NCBI GenBank assembly: GCA_002396885.1
Contig: DGXY01000105.1
Location: 31,107-93,382 of the forward strand
Reading direction: 5' to 3'
Origin: Akkermansiaceae bacterium UBA5020
GTDB taxonomy: Bacteria > Verrucomicrobiota > Verrucomicrobiia > Verrucomicrobiales > DEV007
Length of the DNA: 62,276 nt
Part shown: one piece after another, positions 61,806 to 62,276 of the stretch
Position numbering within the stretch: position 1 is the first letter of the stretch
Layout: the number at the start of each line of letters is the position of its first letter
Program-made: the position numbers and the translations under genes
The notes under the pieces: model-generated
What the model was told of the DNA's origin: nothing
The model's database searches: none
The model's input: only the letters and a program-made list of their open reading frames with translations

Positions 61806-62276
61806 TGAATCATACCACCTTCTCCGCCCTCGGCTTGCCCGAGCCTCTCCTCGCTGCCGTCGAACTGCTTGGCTACGAGGAACCCTCTCACATCCAGGCC
61901 GCCTCGATTCCGCTCGCGCTCGAGGGCAAGGATCTCATCGGTCTCTCCGAGACCGGTTCGGGAAAAACCGCCGCTTTCGGCCTCGCCGGTCTCGCCCGGA
62001 TCGACTGGGACAATCCCAACCCGCAGATGCTTGTGATCTGCCCGACCCGCGAGCTCGCCGTGCAGGTCTGCGCCGAGATCCAGCGCCTCGGTGCCCGGCT
62101 CCCGCGACTCCGCTCTGTCGCGATCTACGGAGGCGCTCCGATCGACCGCCAGATCCGCGCCCTGCATCAGGGGGTGCAGGTCATCGTGGGCACGCCCGGT
62201 CGTCTCATCGACCACGTCGAGCGAGGCACCCTGAATCTTTCCGACGTTCGCATCACCGTGCTCGACGAGGCCGACC
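61806..62276 (+). CDS. DEAD-box RNA helicase, 3' end cut by window
   Basis: This is the N-terminal 157 residues of a DEAD-box helicase. The Q motif is FSALGLPEPLLAAVELLGYE ... PSHIQAASIP, motif I is SETGSGKTAAF, Ia is PTRELAVQV, the GG motif is YGGAPIDRQI, Ib is TPGRLIDH, and motif II reads VLDEAD at the very edge. It unwinds RNA duplexes in ribosome assembly or mRNA decay. The start is GTG at 61806, as the conserved segment begins only a few residues later; no strong ribosome-binding site precedes it. Confidence 0.92.

Overview
This is a high-GC bacterial window that looks like a member of the PVC superphylum, most probably Verrucomicrobiota. The evidence is the gene content: paired DUF1553 and DUF1501 proteins, a DUF1552 protein, a PVC-type heme-binding CxxCH protein beside an SGNH-like partner, several secreted sulfatases and sialate O-acetylesterases, and a secreted SUMF1-type protein. 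Few genes have a strong Shine-Dalgarno sequence, and several start with GTG. No rRNA, tRNA, transposase, CRISPR array or phage gene was recognised.

Region 1 (1-18942) is one long plus-strand run of exported proteins: DUF1553 (cut by the window edge), DUF1501, two sialate O-acetylesterases, an SGNH hydrolase, two alpha/beta hydrolases, two parallel beta-helix proteins (one GH55-like), a DUF1080-like lectin fold, two Cys-type sulfatases and a BNR sialidase-like protein. They read as a secreted toolkit for a sulfated, acetylated polysaccharide. There is no SusC/SusD pair, transporter or regulator among them. Most share an almost identical signal-peptide core (LLLAPLxAxHAAD) although the mature enzymes are unrelated. 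A VapBC-like toxin-antitoxin pair and a DUF1552 protein follow.

Region 2 (21362-31548) starts with a four-gene Opp-like ABC operon whose only ATPase keeps Walker A but has lost its other catalytic motifs. It continues with an rRNA m5C methyltransferase, an Mrp-type P-loop protein, two linked transglutaminase-like proteins, a secreted DUF4394 protein and a small lipoprotein.

Region 3 (31608-38217) holds a bacterioferritin that lacks two ferroxidase ligands, a Cys-rich bacterioferritin-associated ferredoxin, a receiver/class III cyclase fusion, a GNAT-fabF overlap and an MsbA-like exporter.

Region 4 (38218-45973) contains the pseudo-SGNH/heme CxxCH pair, a SUMF1 protein without the FGE cysteines, SerA and a BASS-family transporter. 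Region 5 (46159-62276) is mostly housekeeping: two PilT-type ATPases, UvrD/PcrA, DUF4870, QueC, QueF, an OmpA-domain protein, a lipase-maturation-factor homologue, a small HExxH protein, a large secreted propeller protein, an EamA transporter, flotillin with NfeD, and a DEAD-box helicase cut by the right edge.

The most unusual non-coding feature is a set of unrelated intergenic inverted repeats. Three families have arms built from short near-periodic words (6799, 19820, 46000, 58750 and 51823), and there is a hairpin with direct repeats at 38055. Two of the families occur twice in the window.
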